This document shows, piece after piece, positions 1 to 6,778 of a DNA stretch of 11,574 bases (its first letter is position 1; the number at the start of each line of letters is the position of its first letter). Both the position numbers and the translations under genes were made by a program. The stretch lies in NCBI GenBank assembly GCA_007128495.1, contig SKXH01000219.1, positions 1-11,574 of the forward strand, in the 5' to 3' direction. Under the pieces are notes generated by a model. That model did not search any database. It saw only the letters and a list, made by a program, of their open reading frames with translations, and was not told where the DNA came from. Source of the stretch: Bacteroidota bacterium. Its GTDB lineage: Bacteria > Bacteroidota > Ignavibacteria > T3Sed10-11.

Positions 1-521
1 ACCCGGTTTCCGATCCGGCATCCCTCCCGCACGGTAATATTTGGATATAAAACGGTATCCTCTCCTATCCGGACATCATCACCGATCACCGTACCGTGTG
101 CTACGACACTGCGTGCACCGATCGAACAATTTTCTCCGATAACAACGTGTGAACCTATCCGTACATCGTCGGCTATCCGTGCGTTTGCAGGAATGACTGC
201 TGTCGGATGGACACCGGGAGGAAGTACTTCCGGCGGCGGATTGAACATCTGTAATATAAATAAGAACGATACGTACGGATCATCAACCGGCAGCAACACA
301 GGCCAGGGCGTCCGGTTGGGAAGTTTTTCAATGTCGGTCGTTTTTGATATAATTACGGCCGAGGCGTTTGTCGATTCGAAGTACTTGAAATACTTCGGGT
401 TGGAAATAAAGGTTATTTCACCTTCGCCTGCTTCTTCGATTTTTGCTATACCATGTATAGCGGTGCCGCCATCACCGATCACTTCTGCGTCTATTTTTTC
501 AGCTATTTCATTAACGGTCAT
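1..521 (-). CDS. lpxD: LpxD, UDP-3-O-acylglucosamine N-acyltransferase (3' end cut by window edge)
   Basis: LpxD adds the second 3-hydroxyacyl chain to UDP-3-O-acylglucosamine in lipid A synthesis, using acyl-ACP, in the cytoplasm. The visible 173 residues read from an ATG at 521-519. Residues 1-100 match the uridine-binding N-terminal domain, including TFISNPKY (37-44), the SAVIIS strand (54-59) and DPYVSF (81-86). From GVHPTAVI (103-110) onward the protein becomes a run of hexapeptide repeats such as RIGSHVVIGENCSIGARSVV, the left-handed beta-helix of this family. The family is usually about 340 residues, so roughly half, including the catalytic His of the helix domain, lies outside the window. 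It starts 12 bp after the upstream ompH-like gene and is the fifth gene of a uppS-bamA-ompH-ompH-lpxD operon. No Shine-Dalgarno is visible (the bases just before ATG are CCTCC), so translation may depend on coupling. LpxA shares the repeats but lacks this N-terminal domain. Confidence 0.93.
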   Translation of the reverse strand, partial: MTVNEIAEKIDAEVIGDGGTAIHGIAKIEEAGEGEITFISNPKYFKYFESTNASAVIISKTTDIEKLPNRTPWPVLLPVDDPYVSFLFILQMFNPPPEVLPPGVHPTAVIPANARIADDVRIGSHVVIGENCSIGARSVVAHGTVIGDDVRIGEDTVLYPNITVREGCRIGNR

Positions 522-533
522 GGAGGCACGCTT

Positions 534-1055
534 TTATTGCATATCAATGACTCTTTGTAATACTTTTTCGGTTAAATCATATTGCTCGTTAGCATACATC
601 AACAAAATATCACCGCTCTGATCGAAGACGTAATCGTACTCCTCTTCTTCTGCTATTTCCTGTATAACAAGAAATATTCTATCCTGAATCGGATGGATTA
701 ACTCCTCTTGCAGATGAAAGAGTTCACCTTCCTGACCGAATTTCCTGTCGCGGAATTCCGCGATTTCCCGATCGAGCTCCATAAGTTCACGCTCGGCTTC
801 TGCCCGACGCTGATCGCTCATAATCAATTTTCTCTGGTCATACTCTTCGAACTTCCGCTGCCAGGTCTGCTGCATTTGTGAAAGCTCATTTTGCCATTCA
901 CTGACGATCTCATCAAGCTGGCGCTGCGCCTCCTGTGCCTCCGGCAATTGATCCATTATCGCATCGGAATTAATATATCCGATTTTTAACGATTGCGCTC
1001 CCGCTAACACAGGGATTATTAATAGCACACTTACATATGAAATTAGTTTTTTCAT
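534..1055 (-). CDS. OmpH/Skp-family periplasmic chaperone, second tandem copy
   Basis: Skp/OmpH proteins are trimeric periplasmic holdases that carry unfolded outer-membrane proteins toward the BAM complex. From the ATG at 1055 the protein has 173 residues: a signal peptide (MKK, then a hydrophobic stretch ending in LAGA, probably cut before QS), the family's first strand LKIGYINSDAIMDQLPEAQ, a long charged region of about 90 residues rich in E, Q, R and K that should form the coiled-coil tentacles, and a C-terminal strand region (DYVFDQSGDILLMY). In-frame alternatives are GTG at 1064 and ATG at 1061. I prefer 1055 because a weak GGGTG lies at suitable distance and the Met-Lys-Lys start is typical of signal peptides. 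The gene begins 31 bp after the other ompH copy, with which it shares AQEAQRQ and KFGQ-x-GE. It sits directly upstream of lpxD. Confidence 0.88.
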   Translation of the reverse strand: MKKLISYVSVLLIIPVLAGAQSLKIGYINSDAIMDQLPEAQEAQRQLDEIVSEWQNELSQMQQTWQRKFEEYDQRKLIMSDQRRAEAERELMELDREIAEFRDRKFGQEGELFHLQEELIHPIQDRIFLVIQEIAEEEEYDYVFDQSGDILLMYANEQYDLTEKVLQRVIDMQ

Positions 1056-1086
1056 CGTCATCACCCGGTTTATATAGAGTTAGCCG

Positions 1087-1647
1087 TTAATCATTACCAC
1101 GTTTTAGATAGTCAAGCACTTTAAAAGTAATATCAAAACGCCGTTCTGCATATAGAAGGACCGGGACATCTTCTGTTTTGTCGAGAACAAAGTTGAGATT
1201 TTCCTGTTGTGCAATAACCTCTATTGCATCAAGAATTTTTTCACGGACCGGACGGAAGATTCGCTCCTGCTCGTTGACGATCTCACCACCCTGACCGAAT
1301 TTTTCCATACGGAATTGATTGATCTCCTGTTCCTTTTCGACGAGACGCTGTTGTTCTTCAATTCGTGCCTGTTCGGTCATCATTCCCTGCCGTGCCTGAA
1401 AGTCATCATATTGCTCCTGCAATTCCTGAATTCTTTCACGTAATTCATTCTCCCAACCGACGACGATACGTTCAAATTGACGCTGTGCTTCTTGAGCATC
1501 CTCAAACTGTACCATAATGTTACCGGAATTCACAAACCCGAAGCGCAGCTCCTGAGAGTATGCATCCTGATCGATGGCAACATTGAGCAGCAAAGCAATT
1601 GCCAGTGAAATTATACCTGAAATGAGAATGGTTCTTTTTTTCATCAC
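1087..1647 (-). CDS. OmpH/Skp-family periplasmic chaperone, first tandem copy
   Basis: Predicted periplasmic chaperone for outer-membrane proteins, 186 residues. The N-terminus (MMKKRT followed by a hydrophobic core of about 20 residues and a probable cut near AYSQ) is a signal peptide. The mature protein begins with the family pattern LRFGFVNSGNIMVQFEDAQEAQ, continues with a long helical segment (about residues 50-130, rich in Q, E and R) expected to form a coiled coil, and ends with NFVLDKTEDVPVLLYAERRFDIT, the C-terminal strands of the family. An AGAGGT sequence lies 8 nt before the first of two adjacent ATG codons, supporting this start. The gene follows bamA after 49 bp and precedes a second, clearly related copy. 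Direct adjacency to bamA matches the bamA-skp order conserved in diderm bacteria. Which copy is the functional equivalent of E. coli Skp cannot be told from sequence. Confidence 0.9.
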   Translation of the reverse strand: MMKKRTILISGIISLAIALLLNVAIDQDAYSQELRFGFVNSGNIMVQFEDAQEAQRQFERIVVGWENELRERIQELQEQYDDFQARQGMMTEQARIEEQQRLVEKEQEINQFRMEKFGQGGEIVNEQERIFRPVREKILDAIEVIAQQENLNFVLDKTEDVPVLLYAERRFDITFKVLDYLKRGND

Positions 1648-1696
1648 ACTGTACCTCTGTTAATGATTAATGAATAATTATTGTCTAAAATTCTTT

Positions 1697-4150
1697 TTAC
1701 CGCATTCCGCGTCCCTGACCGAACTGGAAGTGGAATTGCCATCCATCCGGTTGACCATCACGCGGCCACACATCGTCGAAACCGTACGCGTAATCAAATC
1801 CGATCATACCGATCGGTTGTACAAGCATCCGGACACCAACTCCGGCTGAGCGTCGAAGATCTCCAAAATCTGCTTGACCGAAATCCTCCCACACATTTCC
1901 GGCCTCGAGAAATCCTATAAGGAAGATCGGTATCGGATTTAATGTCGGTGCAAAACGAAACTCGAGCGTATGTATTGCCATCACTTTACCACCGACCGGA
2001 TTGCCTGCCTGATCGTAAGGACCTACCCGGCGATCTTCATATCCGCGTAGCGGCGTTACATTAAATTGCCCGATTCCTGTTCCCCCCATGAAGAACAACT
2101 CAAGCGGCGGAATCGTGGTTTCATCGGTGAACGGAAACAGAGCGGACGTTTCTGTTTTTAATGAAAGGGCGAATTTATTGGAATTAAACATCGGTGTATA
2201 CCACTTCGCTTCAAAAGTATGGCGATGGAATTCCACCGTACCGGGCAGCAACGGCCCGCCTGCCATTTCGCTTGTGATTGAAACGTCGCTGCCGCGCGTC
2301 GGGAACATCGGATTATCGACACTGTTTCGCCGGATAATTTGAGCAATACTAAACTGCGTCGTTACTCCCAGCGGGAATTGACCGCGTCCATCTATGACAT
2401 CATTTCGTTGTCCACGTACAATCCAGTCTCCGCGGAAATAATCATCTGGCCAGGTCAAGCGCCGGCCGATTCTTACCGATCCACCGGTTTGCCGTAAATC
2501 ATACAACCACATGTACCGGGTATCATAAATGTTAACCCCGAATAGTGTTGGTGTATCATAGAGCCAGGGTTCGGTAAACGATATGCTAAACGTACGGTAA
2601 CTTCCTGCCTCTCCAAACTGCCAATCGAATGTTAACTGCTGACCGCCGCCGCCGCGCAAAGGACGCCGAAGGTCAAAATTATTAAAGCTCAACCCGAGCC
2701 CGCCGGTAAAACCCCAGCCCTGTGCATAACCGACCGATGCATTAAATGTATCGCTCGATTTTTCCTCGAGGTTGTATACAATATTAACGGTTTCATCATC
2801 CTCAAGGTACTGGTTGGGTTCCATCGCTTCAGGATTGAAATAATTCAACTGCTGCAATTCACGGATACTCCGGATCAGATTTTGTCTTGAATAATAGTCC
2901 CCGGGTCGTGTATACAGCGATCGTCTTATAACGTTCTCGCGGGTTTTGGTGTTACCGCTTATCAACACCTGTCCGATACGGAATTGATTATTTTCCTGAA
3001 TACGAATTCGTAAATCGATGCTGTCGGGCGGGACCCGAATTTCTTCCGGTTCTGCATTAAACGCCAGATAGCCGTTATCCATATAAAGGGATGCAACGTC
3101 ACGCTGTTGCCGGTCAAAGAACATATTCTCTTCGAAGCGTTCCATGTTGTATACATCGCCTTTTTCAAAACGGAGTCGCTCTGTCAGGCGCTCATCTTCA
3201 TAGACCGTATTACCAACCCATTCTATATTTCTCACATAATATCGAGGGCCTTCGGCAACGCGCACGTGAATATACATATCGGCGTTATCATACGATATTG
3301 AATCGCTCAGTACTTCGGCATCGCGGAACCCCTCTTTGCGATAGTATCGAACGATCTCGTCAAGACCTTCCTGATATTCTTCCCTATCAAATCGACCGCG
3401 TCTCCAGAATTTCCACCAACGTTTGGTGCTCACCCCGAGCTCCCGTCGTAACCTGCGGTCACTTACGTGTTCATTACCTTCAAATAAAACACCCCGCACA
3501 CGAATATCGTCCCCTTCGGTAATTGTATATCGCAATATAACACGATTCGGACCGGCATCTTCGGCGGGCACAATCTGTGATTCTATTTGTGCCAATATTC
3601 GTCCGCGTTCGTGGTATTCATCCTGTAAGTTTGTTTTGAATTTGTTTAAGTCTTGAGGTCTGAGAACCTGCCCGCGTGAAACATTAATCGCCCGACGAAG
3701 ATCTCGTTCCCGAACATTTTCATTCCCGCTAAACTCAACGCGCTCAAGCCGGGGATGCTCTTCAACTTTGATAACCAGGTACACTCCATCGTCGGTCCGT
3801 TGTTCGATCTCAATGCTTATATCACTAAAGATGCGTAATGCATGGAGTTGCCGTATAGCTTGTTGAGTTCGATCACCCGGTATTGATATTTCATCACCGA
3901 CACGCAACCCCGAGTTGGCAATAACCGCCGAGGCGTCTGCGGTGACATTTCCTTCAACGGAAACACCCAGCACACGATAGCGTTCGGGCTGCTGAAAATT
4001 TTGTGACAGCCCTTCAACTGAGAATGCTAATATATAAATAAGAAGAAGTGATATGACCGGAAGGATATGCCAACGGGAATTCACAATAATTCGTTCACGC
4101 TCCCGTAATTGTTTCGTATATTTTCGTAGCAAGACTCTTCTCACCTCCAT
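1697..4150 (-). CDS. bamA: BamA, outer-membrane protein assembly factor
   Basis: BamA is the Omp85 core of the BAM machine that folds beta-barrels into the outer membrane. With an ATG at 4150 (AAGGAGGT just upstream) it has 817 residues. A hydrophobic segment (PVISLLLIYILAFSV, about 31-45) acts as signal sequence after an unusually long basic N-terminus. Five POTRA repeats follow, beginning near 57, 132, 216, 304 and 390, each with a recognisable V-x-x-x-GN element (SVEGN, EFSGN, LFEGN, EWVGN, LISGN). POTRA3 holds a Trp/Arg insert, RWWKFWRRGRF. The 16-strand barrel starts near 467. PLRGYE (about 700-705) is the conserved loop-6 VRGF/Y-type motif. The last strand WQFHFQF is the beta-signal, but seven more residues follow it. 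The first 56 bp overlap the end of uppS. A GTG at 4084, just after the uppS stop, is an alternative start giving a standard-length signal peptide, but has no well-spaced ribosome site. An in-frame ATG at 4174 is less likely. Confidence 0.95.
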   Translation of the reverse strand: MEVRRVLLRKYTKQLRERERIIVNSRWHILPVISLLLIYILAFSVEGLSQNFQQPERYRVLGVSVEGNVTADASAVIANSGLRVGDEISIPGDRTQQAIRQLHALRIFSDISIEIEQRTDDGVYLVIKVEEHPRLERVEFSGNENVRERDLRRAINVSRGQVLRPQDLNKFKTNLQDEYHERGRILAQIESQIVPAEDAGPNRVILRYTITEGDDIRVRGVLFEGNEHVSDRRLRRELGVSTKRWWKFWRRGRFDREEYQEGLDEIVRYYRKEGFRDAEVLSDSISYDNADMYIHVRVAEGPRYYVRNIEWVGNTVYEDERLTERLRFEKGDVYNMERFEENMFFDRQQRDVASLYMDNGYLAFNAEPEEIRVPPDSIDLRIRIQENNQFRIGQVLISGNTKTRENVIRRSLYTRPGDYYSRQNLIRSIRELQQLNYFNPEAMEPNQYLEDDETVNIVYNLEEKSSDTFNASVGYAQGWGFTGGLGLSFNNFDLRRPLRGGGGQQLTFDWQFGEAGSYRTFSISFTEPWLYDTPTLFGVNIYDTRYMWLYDLRQTGGSVRIGRRLTWPDDYFRGDWIVRGQRNDVIDGRGQFPLGVTTQFSIAQIIRRNSVDNPMFPTRGSDVSITSEMAGGPLLPGTVEFHRHTFEAKWYTPMFNSNKFALSLKTETSALFPFTDETTIPPLELFFMGGTGIGQFNVTPLRGYEDRRVGPYDQAGNPVGGKVMAIHTLEFRFAPTLNPIPIFLIGFLEAGNVWEDFGQADFGDLRRSAGVGVRMLVQPIGMIGFDYAYGFDDVWPRDGQPDGWQFHFQFGQGRGMR

Positions 4151-4940
4151 TGGACCTCCTTCGTACTTGTTCACTCACGAGACCGAAACGCCGTTCGCGA
4201 GATTGATAATCTCTGATAGCTTCATATAAATGAGCCCGGTCAAATTCGGGCCAGTAACTCTCACTGATATATAATTCTGAATAAGCAAGCTGCCACAGCA
4301 TAAAATTACTTACCCGGTATTCACCGCCGGTTCGTATTAATAAATCGGGTTCCGGCATCCCGGCCGTCGTGAGATTATTTGATAAGAGCGATTCATTAAT
4401 TTCATCAAGTGTAATTTCACCCCGCTGTACTTTGCCTGCAATTTCCTTTACCGCTTCCATGATTTCCCACCGACCGCTATAGCTAAGTGCAAGATTGAGT
4501 GTTAATCCGGTATTATTTTGCGTAATCGACATTGATTCTGCAAGTTTTTCCTGCACTTCTATAGGAAGTTTTTTAATATCACCGATGGCTGTTAAATGCA
4601 CATTATTCTTATTCAATCTCTCGGTTTCATCACTCAGGGAACTGAGAAGTAATCGCATAAGCGTTGAGACTTCATCCATCGGGCGGTTCCAGTTTTCCGT
4701 CGAAAATGCGTACAAAGTTAAATACTCAACACCAAGTTGCCCGCATGCTTCGACAATATCGCGCACTGAGCTGACTCCCTGGCGATGGCCTGCAACCCGC
4801 GGTAATGAACGTTGCTTTGCCCATCTGCCGTTCCCATCCATTATAATAGCTATATGTGCAGGAATATCACCCGAAGCTCGAAGCTCATCCTGTAATTTTT
4901 TATCTGCTTCCGTCGGTTTGTTCGGTGCCTCACGTTCCAA
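4095..4940 (-). CDS. uppS: UppS, (2Z,6E)-farnesyl diphosphate-dependent undecaprenyl diphosphate synthase
   Basis: This cis-prenyltransferase makes the C55 lipid carrier for peptidoglycan and glycan export by adding isopentenyl units to farnesyl diphosphate. The 281-residue product shows all family blocks: IAIIMDGNGRWAK (30-42, with D35 equivalent to the catalytic Asp), GHRQG, YLTLYAFSTENWNRP, LNLALSYSGRWEI, and the C-terminal LLIRTGGEYRVSNFMLWQLAYSE region that binds diphosphate and magnesium, ending in a WPEF block. The start is a TTG at 4940. No in-frame ATG exists before the catalytic motif, and a G-rich stretch (GGGGG, with AAAGGA further up) lies upstream. It is first in a minus-strand envelope operon, behind a sigma70-like promoter at 5013-5041. 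Its last 56 bp overlap the likely bamA start, implying coupled expression. The cdsA, dxr and rseP genes that separate uppS and bamA in many Proteobacteria are absent here. Confidence 0.95.
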   Translation of the reverse strand: MEREAPNKPTEADKKLQDELRASGDIPAHIAIIMDGNGRWAKQRSLPRVAGHRQGVSSVRDIVEACGQLGVEYLTLYAFSTENWNRPMDEVSTLMRLLLSSLSDETERLNKNNVHLTAIGDIKKLPIEVQEKLAESMSITQNNTGLTLNLALSYSGRWEIMEAVKEIAGKVQRGEITLDEINESLLSNNLTTAGMPEPDLLIRTGGEYRVSNFMLWQLAYSELYISESYWPEFDRAHLYEAIRDYQSRERRFGLVSEQVRRRSNGGEKSLATKIYETITGA

Positions 4941-5012
4941 TATTTGATGCCCCCGGTCCTTTGAGTAGTTAGACGTACCTATAATTAGTTTTGTTACATA
5001 TTCAGAAACTTA

Positions 5013-5041
5013 AAATTAAAACATTTAATGTAGAAAGTCAA
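5013..5041 (-). promoter_or_regulatory. Predicted sigma70-like promoter for the uppS-bamA-ompH-ompH-lpxD operon
   Basis: On the minus strand TTGACT (5041-5036) is followed after exactly 17 bp by TAATTT (5018-5013), giving a start near 5006 and a leader of about 65 nt before the uppS TTG. The spacer contains an 11-bp odd palindrome, ACATTTAATGT (5021-5031), which could be a repressor half of the control region. The prediction rests on consensus matching only. Confidence 0.5.
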
Positions 5042-5058
5042 GAAAACGGCAGGTGCAC

Positions 5059-5102
5059 TATTTTATGTAAGATATTGATTTTCATTATAGTTACATAAAT
5101 TA
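5059..5102. promoter_or_regulatory. Inverted repeat midway between the divergent uppS and ybaB promoters (candidate operator)
   Basis: TTTATGTAA (5062-5070) and TTACATAAA (5091-5099) are perfect 9-bp inverted copies. Extending outward gives 11 of 12 pairs over 5059-5070 and 5091-5102. The 20-bp centre is AT-rich. The dyad centre (5080.5) lies 40 bp from each predicted -35 box, that is about 75 bp from each predicted start. It could be a binding site for a dimeric regulator serving both directions. Because the bases are AT-rich, chance is a real alternative. Confidence 0.4.
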
Positions 5103-5120
5103 CCGGGGTTAGATTTCTGT

Positions 5121-5149
5121 TTGACTTTTCATAGTTTAATATCTATCTT
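5121..5149 (+). promoter_or_regulatory. Predicted sigma70-like promoter for ybaB-recR
   Basis: TTGACT (5121-5126) is followed after 17 bp by TATCTT (5144-5149), giving a start near 5156 and a leader of about 40 nt before ybaB. The -35 box and the next two bases (TTGACTTT) are identical to those of the divergent uppS promoter. The -10 box is a moderate match, so the call is tentative. Confidence 0.45.
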
Positions 5150-5197
5150 TTTTCTTTAATGCAATAATATACAAACATTTATAATGGAAGGTGTGCT

Positions 5198-5527
5198 ATG
5201 AAAAATATGCAGAATATGATGAAACAAGTGCAAAAAATGCAGGAAAAAATGGGCGAAATCCAGGCAGAGCTCGAAAACAAAACGGTTTCGGCAGAAGCGG
5301 GCGGCGGCATGGTAAAAGTTACCGCAAACGGCCGTCAACAAATTGTTAAAATTGAAATGGAAAAAGAGGTTGTCGACCCGGAAGATATCGATATGCTTGA
5401 AGATCTGGTGGTTGCGGCGGTTAATAAAGCACTTGAAGAATCAAACAATATGGCACAGGAAGAGATGTCTAAAGCAACCAGCGGTATGATGCCCAATATT
5501 CCGGGTATGAAATTTCCCGGTATGTAA
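5198..5527 (+). CDS. ybaB: YbaB/EbfC family nucleoid-associated DNA-binding protein
   Basis: YbaB/EbfC proteins are small homodimeric DNA-binding, nucleoid-associated proteins almost always encoded just before recR. This one has 109 residues, the usual length. The N-terminal third (MKNMQNMMKQVQKMQEKMGEIQAEL) is a Met- and Gln-rich helix. The core TVSAEAGGGMVKVTANGRQQ matches the family's central sheet, followed by VKIEMEKEVVDPEDIDMLEDLV and a helix VVAAVNKALEESN. The tail is Met- and Gly-rich (SGMMPNIPGMKFPGM). GAAGGTG 7 nt before the ATG is a good ribosome site. recR follows after 6 bp. The dnaX gene that usually precedes this pair is not present; a divergent uppS promoter lies there instead. 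Confidence 0.93.
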   Translation: MKNMQNMMKQVQKMQEKMGEIQAELENKTVSAEAGGGMVKVTANGRQQIVKIEMEKEVVDPEDIDMLEDLVVAAVNKALEESNNMAQEEMSKATSGMMPNIPGMKFPGM

Positions 5528-5533
5528 TTTACT

Positions 5534-6145
5534 ATGATCTACACTTCTCAATCTATTGAGATCCTGTCCGACCATTTGTCGAAGTTGCCGGGTATCGGGA
5601 AGAAGACCGCTCAACGTCTTGCACTCTTTATTTTAAAATTACCGGATGAGGAGGTAAAATCCCTGGCTCATGCACTTATACAACTTAAAGAACGGGTCAA
5701 ATACTGCCCGGAGTGTTATAACATAACCGAGGAGGTTCCCTGTGCAATTTGCGGTAACCCGAAACGCGATAGATCGACTATTTGCGTCGTCGAAGAACCC
5801 AAGGACGTAATGGCGATCGAGCGAACAAATGAGTATCAGGGATTGTATCACGTTCTCGGCAGTTCATTATCTCCGCTCGACGGTATCGGTCCCGACGATT
5901 TAAAGATAAAGGAGTTGCTTGAACGAATACAACAACGAACGGAAGATAATCCGATAAACGAAATTATCCTCGCGCTCGATCCGAACGTCGAGGGTGAGGC
6001 GACGACAGTGTATCTTAATAAATTATTACGTCCGTATGATATTAAATTGACACGCATTGCCCGCGGGCTGCCGATCGGCAGCGATCTCGAGTTTGCCGAC
6101 CAGGCAACGCTGGCACGCGCACTCGAAGCCCGGGTTTTACTCTAA
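5534..6145 (+). CDS. recR: RecR, recombination mediator protein
   Basis: RecR works with RecO (and RecF) to load RecA onto SSB-coated single-stranded DNA during gap repair. The 203-residue protein has the family order: helix-hairpin-helix LPGIGKKTAQRLALFIL (18-34), a four-cysteine zinc finger C58-x2-C61-x8-C70-x2-C73, a Toprim domain from about 80 (TICVVEEPKDVMAIE, GLYHVLGSSLSPLDGIGPDDL, EIILALDPNVEGEATTVYL), and the C-terminal RGLPIGSDLEFADQATLARALEAR motif. The length is normal and all key residues are present. It begins 6 bp after ybaB, and no Shine-Dalgarno is visible before its ATG, so reinitiation after ybaB is likely. Two lipoprotein genes follow after 30 bp. Confidence 0.97.
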   Translation: MIYTSQSIEILSDHLSKLPGIGKKTAQRLALFILKLPDEEVKSLAHALIQLKERVKYCPECYNITEEVPCAICGNPKRDRSTICVVEEPKDVMAIERTNEYQGLYHVLGSSLSPLDGIGPDDLKIKELLERIQQRTEDNPINEIILALDPNVEGEATTVYLNKLLRPYDIKLTRIARGLPIGSDLEFADQATLARALEARVLL

Positions 6146-6175
6146 ATCGATAACGATATTTTACTTTATATATCT

Positions 6176-6772
6176 ATGCATCGTGTAGCCCTCCATATCG
6201 TGCTGTATACCGCTTGCCTGCTGTCATTCATATCATGCGATATTTTTGAACCGAGAACCCCTGAAGAACCGACAGCAGCACGCGGAAATTTTATTCCACC
6301 TACCGAACCCGAAATAGTCATCGATAATTTTGTCAATGCGATTGATGAACGAAATTCCCAGCACTATATTCAATGTTTTATTGATCCTTTGACTTCGGAG
6401 AAACAGTTTAAATTCATACCGACTCAGAGCGCATTAAGCCAATTCGGTGTATTCGACGGGTGGACGGTACAGGATGAACGAAACTATTTTGAAAATCTCA
6501 TTTCGAACATCCCCGAAAATGCGGCGTTCAATCTGAATTTGTTTGACGGAGGTTTCGAAGGACAAACATCGAATGAGGCGACGTACACGGCTGCATACCG
6601 CTTAACGGCCGAACATACAAACGATGGATATCCACACTTTATATTTGAAGGTACCCTCCGGTTTGAAATGATCACCGATCAGTCCAACAATTGGGTGATA
6701 CACACGTGGGCCGATCTCTCGGATGATGAAACGCGAAGCTGGAGTGAATTGAAAGGCAGATTTAAATTATAA
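6176..6772 (+). CDS. Predicted lipoprotein of unknown function, possibly NTF2-like fold (copy 1)
   Basis: I do not recognise a named family. The 198-residue product begins with a short lipoprotein signal, MHRVALHIVLYTACLLSFISC, with C21 as the acylated residue (lipobox FISC). A Pro-rich linker follows (EPRTPEEPTAARGNFIPPTEPE), then a compact domain of about 150 residues with the pattern I-x-x-F-x-x-A-I-x-x-x-N near 50, several Phe/Tyr-rich strands, and NNWVIHTWADLSDDE near the C-terminus. A lone helix at the start followed by aromatic strands ending in W-x-I-x-x-W-x-D suggests an NTF2/SnoaL-like cone, but this is inference. No Shine-Dalgarno precedes the ATG (an AT-rich run does). The next gene, 6 bp on, encodes a similar lipoprotein. 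A surface or periplasmic location is expected. Confidence 0.75.
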   Translation: MHRVALHIVLYTACLLSFISCDIFEPRTPEEPTAARGNFIPPTEPEIVIDNFVNAIDERNSQHYIQCFIDPLTSEKQFKFIPTQSALSQFGVFDGWTVQDERNYFENLISNIPENAAFNLNLFDGGFEGQTSNEATYTAAYRLTAEHTNDGYPHFIFEGTLRFEMITDQSNNWVIHTWADLSDDETRSWSELKGRFKL

Positions 6773-6778
6773 ATTATT

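Noticed and set aside
193..621. A plus-strand reading frame of 142 codons
   Set aside because: It runs antisense to lpxD and the end of an ompH gene, which are well supported. Its protein is low-complexity and resembles no family.
1673..1682. Palindrome AATAATTATT between bamA and ompH
   Set aside because: A 10-bp AT-only palindrome in an AT-rich spacer is expected by chance and is not followed by a terminator tail.
3091..3522. A plus-strand reading frame of 143 codons opposite bamA
   Set aside because: It lies fully inside the POTRA coding region of bamA on the other strand and shows no domain, start signal or conserved motif.
4495..4947. A plus-strand reading frame of 150 codons opposite uppS
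   Set aside because: The minus-strand frame encodes a complete UppS with all catalytic motifs. The opposite frame has no recognisable features.
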